Shown here piece by piece: positions 48,085-60,236 of a stretch of DNA of 64,000 bases. The notes beneath the pieces are model-generated. The model had not been told where the DNA came from. It saw only the letters and a program-made list of their open reading frames with translations, and did not search any database. The stretch comes from Camelus bactrianus (taxonomy: Eukaryota; Chordata; Mammalia; Artiodactyla; Camelidae). The stretch lies in contig NC_133558.1 in assembly GCF_048773025.1 (NCBI RefSeq), forward strand, positions 20,876,501-20,940,500, given 5' to 3'. The position numbers were made by a program, and so were the translations under genes. Each line of letters begins with the position of its first letter. The stretch's first letter is position 1.

Positions 48085-50030
48085 CTGTAAGGGGTTTTTT
48101 TCCCCAGCTTTATTGAGATATAATTGACATATTACATTTGTAAGTTTAAGATCCAAATTCTCTTGATTACTACAGCTTTTTCTTTCTAGTAAGTCTTAAA
48201 ACCAGGTAGTTCTTCAATTTTTTTCTTCTTTTCTGAAAATTGTTTTGGTTCCGTGGGTCCTCTGCATATGCCTATCTCCTATATAAATGTCAGAATTAGC
48301 ACAGTAATTTCTACAGAAGGAAAAAGGGGGAGGGGAGCAGAGGGGGTTCCAATCTGCCTGGGATATTGATTATGACTGCTTTGACTCTATAAATCAATTT
48401 TAGAGAATTGACATCTTAACAATATTGAGATTTCAAATTCATTTCATATATATATACACATATATATGTTTAAGATCTTTTTAAATTTCTCTCAGCTGTA
48501 TTTGTGGTTTTGGATTCAAAGATTTTCATATTTTTCATTATAATTATTTCTATTTATTTTATGGGTTTTGATGGTTTGGTTTTTGGTATTGTTCCATTTT
48601 TTAAATTAAGGTATAATATACATATAGTAAAATTTACCCTTTTAAATTCAAATCTCAGTGAGTATTGACAATCAAGATGAATAGTTTCATCTTTCTGAAA
48701 TATCCACCTCTGTCCCTTTATAGTCAACTCCTCTCCCCATCCTCATAGTTTGCTTTTGCAAATATGTCATAAAAATGGAATTATACAGTATATAGGTTTT
48801 AGAGCATAGTGACTTGAAATTATCATGCTGTTGCATGAATCTGTAATTTGTTCCTATTTATTGTTGCGTATCACCCCATTGTGTGCTATGGTGGTTTATT
48901 TATCCATTTCTTAATGGAGGGACATTTGGGTTATTTCCAGTTTTTGGTGATTAAAACTTAAGCAGCTTTGTTTTCTTCTAGAAGTTTTATGGTTTTAGGT
49001 TTTTCCTTTAGTTCTCTTATTCTTTTTGAGGTATTTTTGTATGGGATGTGACGTAGGGGTCAAAGTTTATTATTTTGCAAATGAATATCCAATTTTTCCA
49101 TCCCCATTTGTTGAAAAATTTCATATTTCATTGTCTTTACCCTTAGGCCAAAGATAAATTGATTGACTATATATGGGGCTACTTATCAACAATATTCTGA
49201 TCAATTGATAATATACCTGTCCTTTTACCAGCACAAGACTGCTTAATGTCTTTGGTTTTACAGCAAATCTGAGAATCCTCCAACTCTGTTTTGTTTTTTC
49301 AAAATTGTTTTGGCTTTTTTTTTTTTTTTTGCCTTTCTACATAAATTTTAGAATTCCTTTGTCAATTTGTACAAAAATTCCTGCTAAGAATTTGAACAAA
49401 ATTGCGTTGAATCTATAGATCAAACTGAGGACATCTTAAAAAGATTGAGTCATATTATAAATGGACAGGGTATTTTAGGTCTTCTTTGATTTCTTTCATC
49501 AGTGGTCCATAGTTTTTAGCATGTAGATTTATATATATTTTGTAAGATTTATATTTAAGTGTTTTATGGGTTTTGGTGCTATTTATATAGTACTTATTTA
49601 ATTTATTTTTCAATTGTTTATTACAAGTAAATATAAACAAGATTGGTATTTGTATATTGATTTTGAATTGGTGACCTTGACAAACACAGTAATTGTAATA
49701 AATTTTGTAGATTGTTTGGATTTTCTATTTCTTTGGGATTTTATACATATATTTGTCTGTGAATAGAGAGACTTTTGTTCTCTTCTAAGCTATATGTCAT
49801 TTATTTATTAGTTTATTTTGTCTTACTGCACCTGTTAAGATATGCAGTATGATTTTTTACTTGGAATAGTGAGAGCAGGCATCCTTTTTCTTTTATTCCC
49901 AATTTTAGGAGAAAAGCATTTAGCCTTTTTTAAATTAAGCATCATGTTAGTTATAGTTTTTAATAGATATCACTTATCAGGTTTAAGACATGCTGAGAAT
50001 TTTTAATCATGAATGGAGGTTAAATTTTGT
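48085..50030 (-). repeat. Mosaic of L1 fragments, antisense
   Basis: It begins 'cagctttattgagatataat' (inverted L1 3' UTR) and runs through inverted ORF2 phrases ('gctgtttgactctataaatc'-like, 'ttggttccgtgggtcctct'). About 48,600-48,990 is an L1M 3' piece ('aaggtataatatacatatag', 'ggacatttgggttatttcca'). Then come 'tccatccccatttgttgaaa' and 'tgaatggaggttaaattttg'. More than one element is present. Confidence 0.75.
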
Positions 50031-50034
50031 CAAA

Positions 50035-50728
50035 TGTTGATGCAGCCACTATGGAAAACAGTATGGAGATTCCTCAAAAAACTAAAAATAAGACTATCAT
50101 ATGATCCAATAGTTCCACTCCTAGGTGTGTATCCAAAGAAAATGAAAACACTAATTCAAAAAGATATGTTCACGCCCATGTTCATAGCTCCATTATTTAC
50201 AATAGTCAAGATATGGAAGCAACCTAAGTGTCCATCAACAAATGGCTGTATAAAGAAGATGTGGTATATGTATCCTGTGGAATTACTCAGCCATAAAAAA
50301 AAGAAAGAAATTTAGTCATTTGCAACAACATGGATGTACCTGGAGGGTATTATGCTTAGTGAAATAAGTCAGACAGGGAAGGTCAAATGCTGCATGTTAT
50401 CACTTACATGTGGAATCTAAAAACATAAAACAAATAAATGAATATAACAAAACAGGAACAGATTCACAGATATAAGGAACAAACTAATGATTATCAGTGG
50501 GGAGAGGGAAGGGGGAGAGGCAAAATAGGAATGGAGGTTAAGAGGTACAAACTACTAGGTATAAAATCAACAGGCAACAAGGATGTATTATACAGCACAG
50601 GGAATAGAGCCAATATTTTACAATAAAAAAAATGGAGTATAATCTATAAAAATATTGAAGCACTATGTTTTACATCTAAAACTAATATAATATTGTAAAT
50701 CAACTATACTTCAATTTAAAATTATTTG
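50035..50728 (+). repeat. L1 3' end nested in an older antisense L1, sense
   Basis: 'actatggaaaacagtatgga', 'gatccaatagttccactcct' and 'ccatcaacaaatggctgta' are the end of ORF2. They are followed by the 3' UTR with 'gaggtacaaactactaggta' and 'aactatacttcaatttaaaa'. It interrupts an inverted L1: 'ggttaaattttgtcaaatg' lies before it and 'atgatttttctgcatctatt' after it, adjacent phrases in an uninterrupted L1. It is 5'-truncated. Confidence 0.85.
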
Positions 50729-51165
50729 TTGAATGATTTTTCTGCATCTATTGAGTATGTTGTGGGCTGTTTTTCATTCTACTAATACAATAATTTACAT
50801 AATATTATGTTGAACAAGTTTGCATGCCTGTAATGAATCCCACTTAGTCATGATTTATCTTTTCCGTAAATTCTTCAATTCTATTTGATAATAATATTTC
50901 ACTGAGTTTTTTTATTTTTAATATCTGTCCATGGGGCATATTGGCCTGTTGTTTGCTTTTCTTGCAAACATGTTAATCTCACTTAAAAAATGTTAGTTAA
51001 GATATGTTTTCTTTTTTTAAGTTATGGAAGAGTTCCTGTAGTATTTCTTTCTGCAGTGTTTGGTGAAATTGCCAGTGGAGTCATCTGTGCCTGGGGTTTT
51101 CATTGTTTGAAGGTTTTTAACTGAAACTTCAATTTGTTTAGTAAAAATTAAATTATGCTATTTTT
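50729..51165 (-). repeat. Continuation of the interrupted antisense L1
   Basis: 'ttttctgcatctattgagta' through 'gccagtggagtcatctgtgc' continue the inverted ORF2 begun before 50,035. Confidence 0.8.
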
Positions 51166-51169
51166 TTCT

Positions 51170-51930
51170 TTTCTTTTCTTATTGAAATATATCTGACATA
51201 CAACACTGTGTAAACTGAAGCTGTACAATGTTAATTTGATACATTTATATACCATAATATTATTGCCACTGTAGTGATAATTAGCACATCTATCATATTA
51301 TATAATTATCCTTTCTTTCTAGTGATTAGAATAATTTTCTAGTGTCTTAGCAAGTTTGATTATTATAATACAATGTTCACTGTACTATACATTAGATCTC
51401 TAGGGCTTACTTACTACTTGTTGCAAGTTTGTACCCTTAATAATTTCACTTATATGTAGAATCTAAAAAACAAAACAGATGAACAAACATAACAAAACTG
51501 AAACAGAGTTATAGAGACAAAGAACAAACAGATGGTTGCCAGAGGGGAGAGGGGTAGGGAGAGAAAGTAAGTAGTGAGGCAGATTAAGAGGCATAAACTA
51601 CAGATACAAAATAAATGAGTCACCGGTATGAAATGTACAGTGTGGGAAATAGAGTCAATAATTATGTAGTATCTTTGTATGGTGACAGATCACAACTAGA
51701 TTTGTGGTGCTGATCATTTTGAAACATATAGAAATATAGAATCACTACGCTATGGAACAGGAACTAACATAGTGTAGTAGATCAATTATACTTCAAAAAC
51801 AAACTCAGAAAAATAGATGAGATTTGCAGTTACTAGAGGTGGAAAGTGGGGGAAGGGAAAACTGGACATAGGAAGTCAAAAGTTACAAGCTTCCAACTAT
51901 AAGATAAATAAGTACTAGGAATGTAGTGTA
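51170..51930. repeat. L1 3' sequence with internal inversion
   Basis: 51,170-51,440 is inverted L1 3' UTR ('attgaaatatatctgacata', 'gtacaatgttaatttgatac'). 51,445-51,930 is sense L1 3' sequence ('atgtagaatctaaaaaacaa', 'gatggttgccagaggggaga'). Head-to-head pieces like this are typical of L1 insertion with twin priming. Confidence 0.65.
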
Positions 51931-53000
51931 CAACATACATCACATCTCCATATCCTTGCCAACAGTTGTTATCTCTTGTCTTCTTGATGATAGCCATTCT
52001 AACAGGTGTAACGTGACAGCACATTGTGTTTTTGATTGTACTTCCCTTATGATTAGTGACGCTGAGCATCTTTTTATGTACCTGTTGGCCATTTGAATGT
52101 CCTCTTTGGAAAAATGTCTATAGTTCCTCTGCCCATTTTTTAATCTGATTTTTGTGGGGATTTTTTGTTAATGAGTTGTTTAATTCTTTATATGTTTTGA
52201 ATATGAACCCCTTACCAAACATATGGTTTACAAATATTTCCCCTACTCTGTAGGTTGCCTTTTTATTTTGCTAATTGTTCTTTTGCTGTGCTGAAACTTT
52301 TAAGTTTGATGCAGCCCCTTTTGTTGACTCTTGCTTTCGTTGTTTGTGCTTTAGGTGTCATATCCAAAAACTCATTGCCAAGACAAATGTCAAGGAGCTT
52401 GTTTCTCATGTTTTCTTTTAGGAGTTTTATGATATCAGATCTTAGGTTTAAGGCTTTGATCCATTTCTAGTTAAGATTTTGTGAGTGGTGTGAGATGGGG
52501 ACCAATTTCGTTATTCTGCAAGCGCTTGTCCAGTTTTTCCAGCACTATTTGTTAAAGAGTCTATTCTTTCCTCTTTGGATGATCTAGGTAGCATCCGTTG
52601 ACAAATATTAGTTGACCGTTTGTGTAAGGGTTTGATTCTGGGCTCTCTACTCTGTTCCATTGCTCTGTGTGTCTATTTTTATGCCAGTACCACACTGTTT
52701 TATTGCTATAGACTTGTAGTATAGTTTGAAATCAGGAGGAGTGATACCTGCAGCTTTGTTCTTCTTCAGGATTGCTTTGGTTATTCAGGGTCTTGTGTGG
52801 TTCCATGCAAATTTTAGGATTTGCTATTGTTGTTTATGTGAAGAATGTTACTGGTATTTTGATGGGGATCATGTTAAATCTATAGTTGCCTTTGGCTAAT
52901 GGAGATTTTAACAATATTAATTCTTCCAATCCATGAACACAGAATGTCTTTCCATTTGTTTGTGTCTTCTTCAATATCTTTAAGCAATGCAGCTGATAAA
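51931..53000 (-). repeat. L1 ORF2 fragment, antisense
   Basis: 'tccatatccttgccaacagt', 'ctgttggccatttgaatgtc', 'cctttttattttgctaattg', 'attctgggctctctactctg' and 'atgaacacagaatgtctttc' are inverted L1 ORF2 in order. It is about 1.07 kb and broken. Confidence 0.9.
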
Positions 53001-54095
53001 ATCAAAAGCATTATTGAATATTTCTTCATTTGATTACAATGTCCATCTTCTTTTTACCTTATTGCTCTCGACTCTGTTGTTGTTGTGAAGCATCTTTACC
53101 TACTTCTAGATGGTGGAGGCTTGGCCCTTTTAGTAAAACTTCACCAATGCATAATAACTAGGGTTGTATCACAGCAAAATAGTTGAAAGTCAGAACTTAA
53201 GAACTTGAAAATACAGTTTCTTAGTGAACGTTATAAATGTTAAATAGAAGTTACATGAGTTATTAACTAATTTCTTAGAGGGTTCTCAAAGATGTAAGTT
53301 ATAATGACACATTCAATTCCATTGACAATTTAAAGTCTTAAATCAATAATAGAAAATTAATGATTTTTAAGAAAATTATTGGACAAAATAATATTTAAAC
53401 TGCAAACCTCATTTCCACCATTAATTTATGAATAGGATCTCTTATTTACCTTTTAGACAAATATAACAAATTGGTTTTTAAATTGGCGCACATTCCTCTA
53501 TCTAAGTCTAGTTCACTAATAATTTCACTTTATGTTAAAATTATGACCTGAAGACAGAAGCGACTAGAACAAGATTCATTGTGTGACCGGAGGAAGACGA
53601 GAGACACAGAGTCAGGTTGAAGACAGAGAGCTCATCTTCTGTCTCTTAGTTAATGACACTGCCTTGCTTGGACTTCCCCTGCATCCCACAGGATGTGGGA
53701 TCAGAGACTGGACCTTCAACTTCCCACGATACAATTCTGATCCTGCATGTTTAACACCCTAACTTCCTACTTTGAGTTGAATTTATTTAACTATAATATA
53801 AATAGGTGAAAATCTGAAGCACCATCAAGAAAGGTTTTGATCATTTGCCAAATCATAAGGAATTTCTTTAAGATACAAAGCAGATAAGTGTGAACCCAGG
53901 AAAAAGCATAGAAACATGTTATTTACTGCACAGAAAAAAGGTGCTTCATGGTAAAAGGAGTGCGTCTCAGGTAGAACCTCAAAAATCCCTCTTGGTCCAT
54001 GATAGAAGAGACTAGAAAGAATGATAAGGCCACCTATAGGATCAAATATTTATCCTATTATGTTAAGACACTGTATTATGAATCCACATGAGAGA
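53001..54095. other. Spacer, nothing recognised
   Basis: AT-rich non-coding sequence, with a more GC-balanced block at 53,540-53,760 that I cannot assign. Confidence 0.35.
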
Positions 54096-54099
54096 TCTC

Positions 54100-54250
54100 C
54101 TCCCTCCACAGGAACTCCTGACTTGCCTTTGTCACATTTCAGCCCTGCACTCACCAGCTGTGTGACCCTGGGAAAATTCTTTCAACTTTCTGAAATCTAT
54201 TGTCTCCTTGTAAAATGGAGATGATGCTAAAGTATCACGAGGACAGTTGA
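54100..54250 (+). repeat. MIR, sense
   Basis: 'ctgcactcaccagctgtgtg' and 'accctgggaaaattctttca' followed by 'ccttgtaaaatggagatgat' are the MIR core in order. Confidence 0.8.
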
Positions 54251-54469
54251 AGAGCCCTGGGAACTTTTCAGTCCAGATGCAGCGTATGCGTATCCTTCAC
54301 ATCAGTCCAATGAAGTGCTGTAAATGCCTTTGGCCAAGGGCCACCAGGAGCACATCTGTGGACGAGCAAGCTGGTGTTATTGTTCACTGAAGTGAAGGAG
54401 ACAGCTCACCATGCAGTCATGGGCATCTCAGAATGAAGATGTTGGAACCAGAGAAGCAGAACCTGTTGG

Positions 54470-54860
54470 AGAGATGTACTAAGAGAATTATTGCAAGGAA
54501 TTAGTTTACACAGTTGTGAGGATGGGCTAGGCAAGTCCAAGGCCCATAGCGTGAGCTATCTACCATCAGGAAAGGCAGGCTGGAGCTCTCCACACAGGCT
54601 GAAGCTGCAGCCCACAGTGGAATCTCTCTCCCCCAGGGAAACCTCAGGTCTGCTCTTGAGAATCGTCAATGGATTGGTTCTGGGTCACCCAGATTGTCTA
54701 AGATAATCTCTGTTACTTAGAGTCACGGGATTATGGACCTTAATCACGTCTACAAGGTATCTTCAGAGCACCACCTAGATTCATGTTTGAGTGAATAACT
54801 GAGGACCATAACCTAGGTAACACATAAAACTGACCCTTAAACTATTATGCCTTTTGGGTT
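54470..54860. repeat. Old interspersed repeat, family not assigned
   Basis: The order 'aattagtttacacagttgtg', 'ggctaggcaagtccaaggcc', 'aggcaggctggagctctcc' and 'gaataactgaggaccataac' is one I recognise as a common old mammalian repeat, but I cannot place the family with confidence. The short ORF in it is incidental. Confidence 0.45.
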
Positions 54861-56320
54861 TGTGCTAGGTGATTTGGAGGAAGATTTAAGAAAGAGAGGC
54901 TGTTCTTCATTGGATTCTGTCAGGAAGTGGGTGGGGGGTGGAGTAATTCTATAATCAGGCATCTTAATAAATCTTACCAAGTAGGAAGGAAGACTACACT
55001 GAGGCTATAGCCGCAGTTGGGAAAGGAGCAGAGGCCGTTCATATTACCCAGGGGAGAAGCATGCTTGGCCACTTTCACGATTTGGACACGCTTCATGTTC
55101 TGCCTGTGCTGAGACGCGACTGCTGAGTGGCCTTGTCTTCTGTTTTGAGCCATCATGGTCACAGAACGGCTGTCTGACACTGGTTACATGGCATTGCTGA
55201 CGTTGAGCAAGAAAACACCGAAATCTAGCTGTGACCAGCAGGCCGCTCCTGGCAACACCAAGGCCTAATTAATGGTGCCAGGCAGCTCGCAGACGCCAGC
55301 TTTTTCTGTCTCGCTCTGCTTCATAGTCTCCGTCACTGTGAGCTAAGACAGAGCGCTGAGAAACCGAGGGCCAGCCAACAAGGACAGGGTGATTGATTCT
55401 AAATGGAACTCCCGTTAACTTGCGCCTTCCATAACACACAGAAAATTGATTCCTCTGGGAAAAAAAAAATGTCTCTCTCTAAAAACTTCTTTTGACTTGA
55501 GCTCAGTCCCTGGTTCCTCAAAAGTACCTGGAATCTTAATGTGGCAGGATAAAAAATGTTAAAATATCCAGTAGGTGAATAGAAGAAAAACAATTTTCTT
55601 AGTCACAGCGGTTCCTTGGATTCCACCCTCAACATTTGACGTGACATTCTTAAATTTTAAAAACACTATATAGCAAGCCAGACAGACCTTCCTTTAATGT
55701 AATCAATGTCCCCCAAATTCTTTTAAAGGTAGATAGGTTCACCAAAACACAAAGCATAAATACTCAAGGCAGGGGAAACATTCAAATGGAAGATCATGCA
55801 GTTACCTTAGGCGGCCCTGCATGACATGGTAAGTCCTTTTATTACCCTGGGTGCAGTCAGTGGAGATTTTGAGAAGATGAGAAGAGTAATTTACTCAACT
55901 GGATTTATAGAAGCAGAAAAGGCAGAGGTATTCCTTGGCTACCACCAGCAGAAATCCCCTGGGTCACCCAGTGTTTAGAGAATTCCACACGTGCTAGGGA
56001 AGCGAGCAGAAAGACAATTAGCCCACATATGGAGGCCAGGGAAAGGGGAGGGGCTGAGGACTGCCAGGGAAGCGATCAACTCAGGGGAGAATTCTTGGAA
56101 GTTGTAACCCAGACAATCCTGTCAGATACCATGTTACTGATGACCTCATTTATCCATGAGACTGCTCAGAAATTCCCACCCGTCTTGTCACCAGCAGGCA
56201 GACACACATGTGACAGGATTCTGATTTCATATACTCCCTCTTTCATGAAGAACTGTCAGGTCCACTGTGAATGGAGGCTGCATCAGGACCAGGGGATTTC
56301 CCAACCCCGTCCAGGCCCCT
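54861..56320. other. DQA far-upstream sequence
   Basis: Unique-looking sequence of average GC. No gene or repeat family was recognised. The 110-codon ORF at 56,029-56,361 runs into the X box and has no protein features. Confidence 0.4.
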
Positions 56321-56337
56321 TAGCACAAAGTCTTCAA

Positions 56338-56380
56338 CCAGCAACTGAGGCGTCATCATAGGGGATTTTTCTGATTGGCC
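56338..56380 (+). promoter_or_regulatory. X and Y boxes of the DQA promoter
   Basis: X1 box CCAGCAACTGAGG (56,338-56,350) is followed directly by a CRE-like X2 box CGTCATCA (56,351-56,358). Y box CTGATTGG (56,371-56,378) stands 13 bp further on. The order and spacing are those of class II promoters, about 115 bp upstream of the DQA ATG. A convincing S/W box was not identified. RFX, CREB, NF-Y and CIITA are the expected binding factors. Confidence 0.88.
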
Positions 56381-56495
56381 AAAACCTGACCTGGCAGAGT
56401 CTGGTTTGGGCGTCTTTAGAGCTCCTTCTCAGCTCAGTCCTCATCACTGCCGTGCAGCCCAGAAGAGCGACCGCTGAGACCATCTGGAGAAGAGG

Positions 56496-56577
56496 ATGAT
56501 CCTAAACAGAGCTCTGATTCTGGGGGTCCTCACGCTGACCACCGTGATGAGTCCCTGCGGAGCTCAAGACATCGTGG
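56496..56577 (+). CDS. DQA: DQA exon 1: signal peptide
   Basis: 82 bp from the ATG to the donor GT at 56,578-56,579. It encodes the leader and the first mature residues (...CGAQDIV). The start is supported by exact agreement with the length of other DQA first exons. Confidence 0.95.
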
Positions 56578-59500
56578 GTGAGTGCGTGGCTGAGAGACGT
56601 GGAGACTAGAGTTGGGGAGCAGGGAATTGGAGGGGAAAAAAGATAGAGATTGGCATAAAGCAGTAGGGACTTCTCAAAGCGTTCTCAATATTAAGCAAAT
56701 TTTAAAATTACAGTTGTTCCTCCTTCAGGAAACTAAGGTCCCACCCACTCCCTCCACGACCTGTGCTGTTGCAGAGTGCACCAAGGACATCATTCTGCTT
56801 CTGTTACTGGATCCAGTGAAGGTGTCCTGGAGGGGCTCAGGGCATTCATTCGTGGTTGCCTCAAAGATTAGAGGTGTTTCCACAAGTAGATGTTTTGTTA
56901 CAAAAATTTCAAGAACTACTGCTTCCAAATTTCTCTGAACAAACTTTGAAGCTTTTTATATATTTCTCCTGTAGTTTATCTTGCAATAAATACTTCCATG
57001 AATTAAGTGTACTATGTAGATGTAAAGAAGGGTGACCTTTTCTTAGTCTCAGATTTACATACATTTCCAGGCTGGAATCTGGCGCAGGTGGGGAATGGGT
57101 CAGCGAGCCCAGCGGATGCCTTTAGACAAGTCATTTTACCAGTGGTCCTCACTTATCTCATTACCTCGTATGTGTCACCCCACAAATAAATAAAATGGGT
57201 GTGTAGATATGCTTTCTAAGTAGTTAAGACACACAAGTGTCAAAGAGTATTCTTATTTTTTAGTATTACCATTACAGGTGTAGCTTCATTTTTTTCTTTA
57301 ACAAAACAAGAAATTTATTTTTATTTTAAATTGAGAACTTTATGATGGGAAACTCGATGAATTAAATTACATTGTTTTCAAATTGTCAGCCCAAATCTCC
57401 TGTTCTTCACCCCGTCTAAGGAAGGAAGTCCTTCAAGAAGAAGAATGGACAAGCACAGATTGTTTATTATGTTCTCCAGGCCCCTCTGCCTTTGCTGTCC
57501 ACCTCTTCCACCCTCTCTTTATACTTTCCTTTACGATCCTTTCCTTCTAGGATCCATCCTTGGCTCATGACTCTGTTGTTTCATAGACATGAAAAGTGGG
57601 TTTGTAAAAATCAAAGTAGAAAGACCAGGTAGTTCGAAGGGGAAGTGAAATGGGGTTTACTCTAACCTTCAGCAACTTTACTAACCATGACTGCTCCCAT
57701 TCTAATTTTGTGTAGTAGTGGAAGTTTCTCCTGCTTCTCCAGAGCACTTCAGAATTTTCTTTCTTCAACATCACACCGGAGTCCTGGGCAGGCTCAGCTT
57801 ACACGCCAGGCACAGTGGGTGCAGTGCCAAGGGCCTGCAATGCTTATAGGGCCCCATAAAACACTTTTTTATTTTAAAATTGGAAAAAGATGAACTTTTA
57901 GGATAGGGGAAAATATTCTAATTTTTAATCCAGCCTAGATTATATTTGTCTTTATACCAATATGGTCATAAAATAGGATTTTTAATATTCTTATAAAAGA
58001 AGGGACTCACAGAGCAACAGTGCTTAGGACTCACAAATCATAATGCGCTTCTGGTCACTGCTGATTCTGACTTTCATACGGTTCTGCTACCCCTTTGTCT
58101 GTCAGTCTTCTCCAAAATCTCTGAGATGCTCAAGAATAGCAATTGCTGTTCAATTTTTAAGCACAGCAAGCTACATTTGGGGGATTCAAAGACGAAAAGA
58201 TGTGCTTTCTGCCCCCTAGAGGGTGCACAGACTAGTGATGGAAAGAAAATGGTGCAGGAGAGCAGAAGGGCCATTGCTGAGCAGGACAGAGGATCCAGCT
58301 AAGGATAAAACTGCAAAAATGAATTGTTTCCAGTTGGCATAGAAGTGTGATGTTTTCAGCCACAGTCGGCAGCAAAGGACAAGGACCTTGAAAAGAATAA
58401 TTGCATATATTCATGTCTGAAAAAGAAATCAAGAAGATTCATTGCAAAGATAAGGAGGTTTTGTTTCAGTGCCTTTCAACTAATCAGACAACTACCAACA
58501 CTAAGGGAGAGGAAGCACGTGCTGGGAATTTTGTCTACACACTATGGCGCAGTCACCGTGTAAAGCCCACAACACATGAAAGTCAATTTATCCTGTCACT
58601 TTGTTTAATGAGGTTCTTTTATCTCCCTCTGTTTTCCACCTTCATGATCACCCTGACTCAGCTGACCATGTTGCCTCCTATGGCATAAATGTCTACCAGT
58701 CTTACGGTCCCTCTGGCCAATATACCCATGAATTTGATGGAGATGAGGAGTTCTACGTGGACCTGGAGAAGAAGGAGACTGTCTGGCAGCTGCCTCTGTT
58801 TAGCAAGTTTAGAAATTTTGACCCACAAGGTGCACTGAGAAACTTAGACATATCGAAACATAACTTGGACATTATCATTAAACGCTCCAACTCTACTGCT
58901 GCTACCAATGGTATGTGTTCACCATGCTGTCTCTCTTTATTGAATCTATCCCTTCATACCAGGCCTCACTCCCCTCATTCCTAGGGTAGATAACCTTTAC
59001 CACTCTATAAAATTCTCACCTTTCCAAGGAGTCTCAGATTTTCTCAGGGTAATTGCTGAACCCTCATTCTCCTCCTTATTACAAATCACATGTCTCCATG
59101 TGATAGATACAAAGATCCCTACTCCCATAACGCAATCTTTGAATCTTTCAAGGAAAGCTCCCATAGCCCTCCCTCCTGACAAGCAGGTCCTCAAAAAGAA
59201 GGGGACAGAGATAAAGCAGAGGGAGTGAATAGTGGGTCCCAAGCAGGAGGGAATAAGAGCTCTTCCACTATCACACTGGGCAGTGTTGGTGGGTGGGCTC
59301 CCCAGGACACAGTGTGGGACCCCAGGGCAGAGCTGTTCTCATTCCACGTCAGTGCTGTTTCCTCACCGTAGAGGTTCCTGAGGTGACTGTGTTTCCCAAG
59401 GCCCCCGTGATGCTGGGTCAGCCCAACACCCTCATCTGTCACGTGGACAACATCTTCCCTCCTGTGATCAACATCACGTGGTTGAGGAATGGGCGCTCTG

Positions 59501-60051
59501 TCACAGAAGGCGTTTCTGAGACCAGCTTCCTCTCCAAAAATGATCATTCCTTCCTCAAGATCAGTTATCTCACCTTCCTCCCTTCTGATGATGATATTTA
59601 TGACTGTAAAGTGGAGCACTGGGGCCTGGATGAGCCACTCCTGAAACACTGGGGTATGTATGAGTACCACCCCTTTTGGAACCTTCTTTTCTAGGTCGAG
59701 TCTAGGACATCCTGCCTCTTATCCCCTAGTCCTCATGGCCCCAAACTTCACACTTCCAGTATTTCTAATGCAGACCTCACTCTCCTCCCTAAGTCCCATG
59801 CCCCAAGACCTTGCAGAACCAATCCTCCCTCACCCCATCCCACGTACACACACAGAAACACTCTGTGTTGTGACCTCCACAACTTCACTCTCACAGAACC
59901 TGAGATTCCAACCCCCATGTCAGAGCTGACGGAGACTGTGGTCTGCACCCTGGGGTTGACCGTGGGCCTCGTAGGCATCGTGGTGGGCACTGTCTTCATT
60001 ATCCAAGGCTTGCGCTCAGGTGCTCCCTCCAGACACCAAGGACCCTTATGA
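56496..60051 (+). CDS. DQA: MHC class II DQA, alpha chain, complete gene
   Basis: This is the alpha chain of the DQ heterodimer (partner DQB, probably right of the window), which presents peptides to CD4 T cells. CDS exons: 56,496-56,577 (82 bp), 58,662-58,910 (249), 59,372-59,653 (282), 59,897-60,051 (155); sizes match human DQA1 and give 255 codons. All splice sites are GT-AG and the frame is open. Parts: signal [20 protein letters not shown]; alpha-1 domain ending in N-glycosylation site NST; Ig-like alpha-2 domain with its Cys pair ([15 protein letters not shown]) and a second site NIT; connecting peptide [13 protein letters not shown]; transmembrane [16 protein letters not shown]; short tail ending QGPL. 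Whether it is the DQA1 or DQA2 lineage cannot be decided here. X-Y promoter upstream. Confidence 0.95.
56578..58661 (+). other. DQA intron 1
   Basis: About 2.1 kb of AT-rich sequence with a possible MIR trace at about 57,120-57,260. The 108-codon ORF at 56,612-56,938 has no domain or homologue that I recognise and crosses no splice signal. Nothing else could be assigned. Confidence 0.6.
58662..58910 (+). CDS. DQA: DQA exon 2: alpha-1 (peptide-binding) domain
   Basis: 249 bp, acceptor AG at 58,660-58,661, donor GT at 58,911-58,912. It reads [20 protein letters not shown] and onward, with [18 protein letters not shown] and the helix [17 protein letters not shown]. No deletion at the position where DQA alleles vary in length was evident against human DQA1. 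Confidence 0.95.
59372..59653 (+). CDS. DQA: DQA exon 3: alpha-2 Ig-like domain
   Basis: 282 bp, acceptor AG at 59,370-59,371, donor GT at 59,654-59,655. It begins [20 protein letters not shown] and carries both Ig cysteines, the NIT glycosylation site, and [14 protein letters not shown] at its end. It matches the family closely. Confidence 0.95.
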
Positions 60052-60071
60052 GTCACACTCCAGAAGGGAAG
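59897..60071 (+). CDS. DQA: DQA exon 4: connecting peptide, membrane segment, tail, start of 3' UTR
   Basis: Acceptor AG at 59,895-59,896; coding part 155 bp to the TGA at 60,049-60,051. The exon continues 20 bp and splices (GT at 60,072-60,073) to a non-coding exon starting at about 60,237 after ctgctgcag. A 3' UTR intron at this place is normal for DQA. Confidence 0.92.
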
Positions 60072-60236
60072 GTAAGAATTCAAATTTTTTTAGAGCTAGA
60101 GACCCAGTACAGGAAGAAGGAAATTGGGAGGAGGTTTTGAACACAAATGTGCTCAAAAGTTGCAGAATTGGGAAACAGCATGATAATGGCCCAGGAGCCC
60201 CTAGGACCCACCCGCCTTGTGTCTGTCCTGCTGCAG

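Noticed and set aside
56612-56938. 108-codon ORF in DQA intron 1
   Set aside because: No recognised domain; lies within an intron of an intact gene and has no supporting signals.
59191-59670. 159-codon minus-strand ORF
   Set aside because: Antisense shadow of DQA exon 3.
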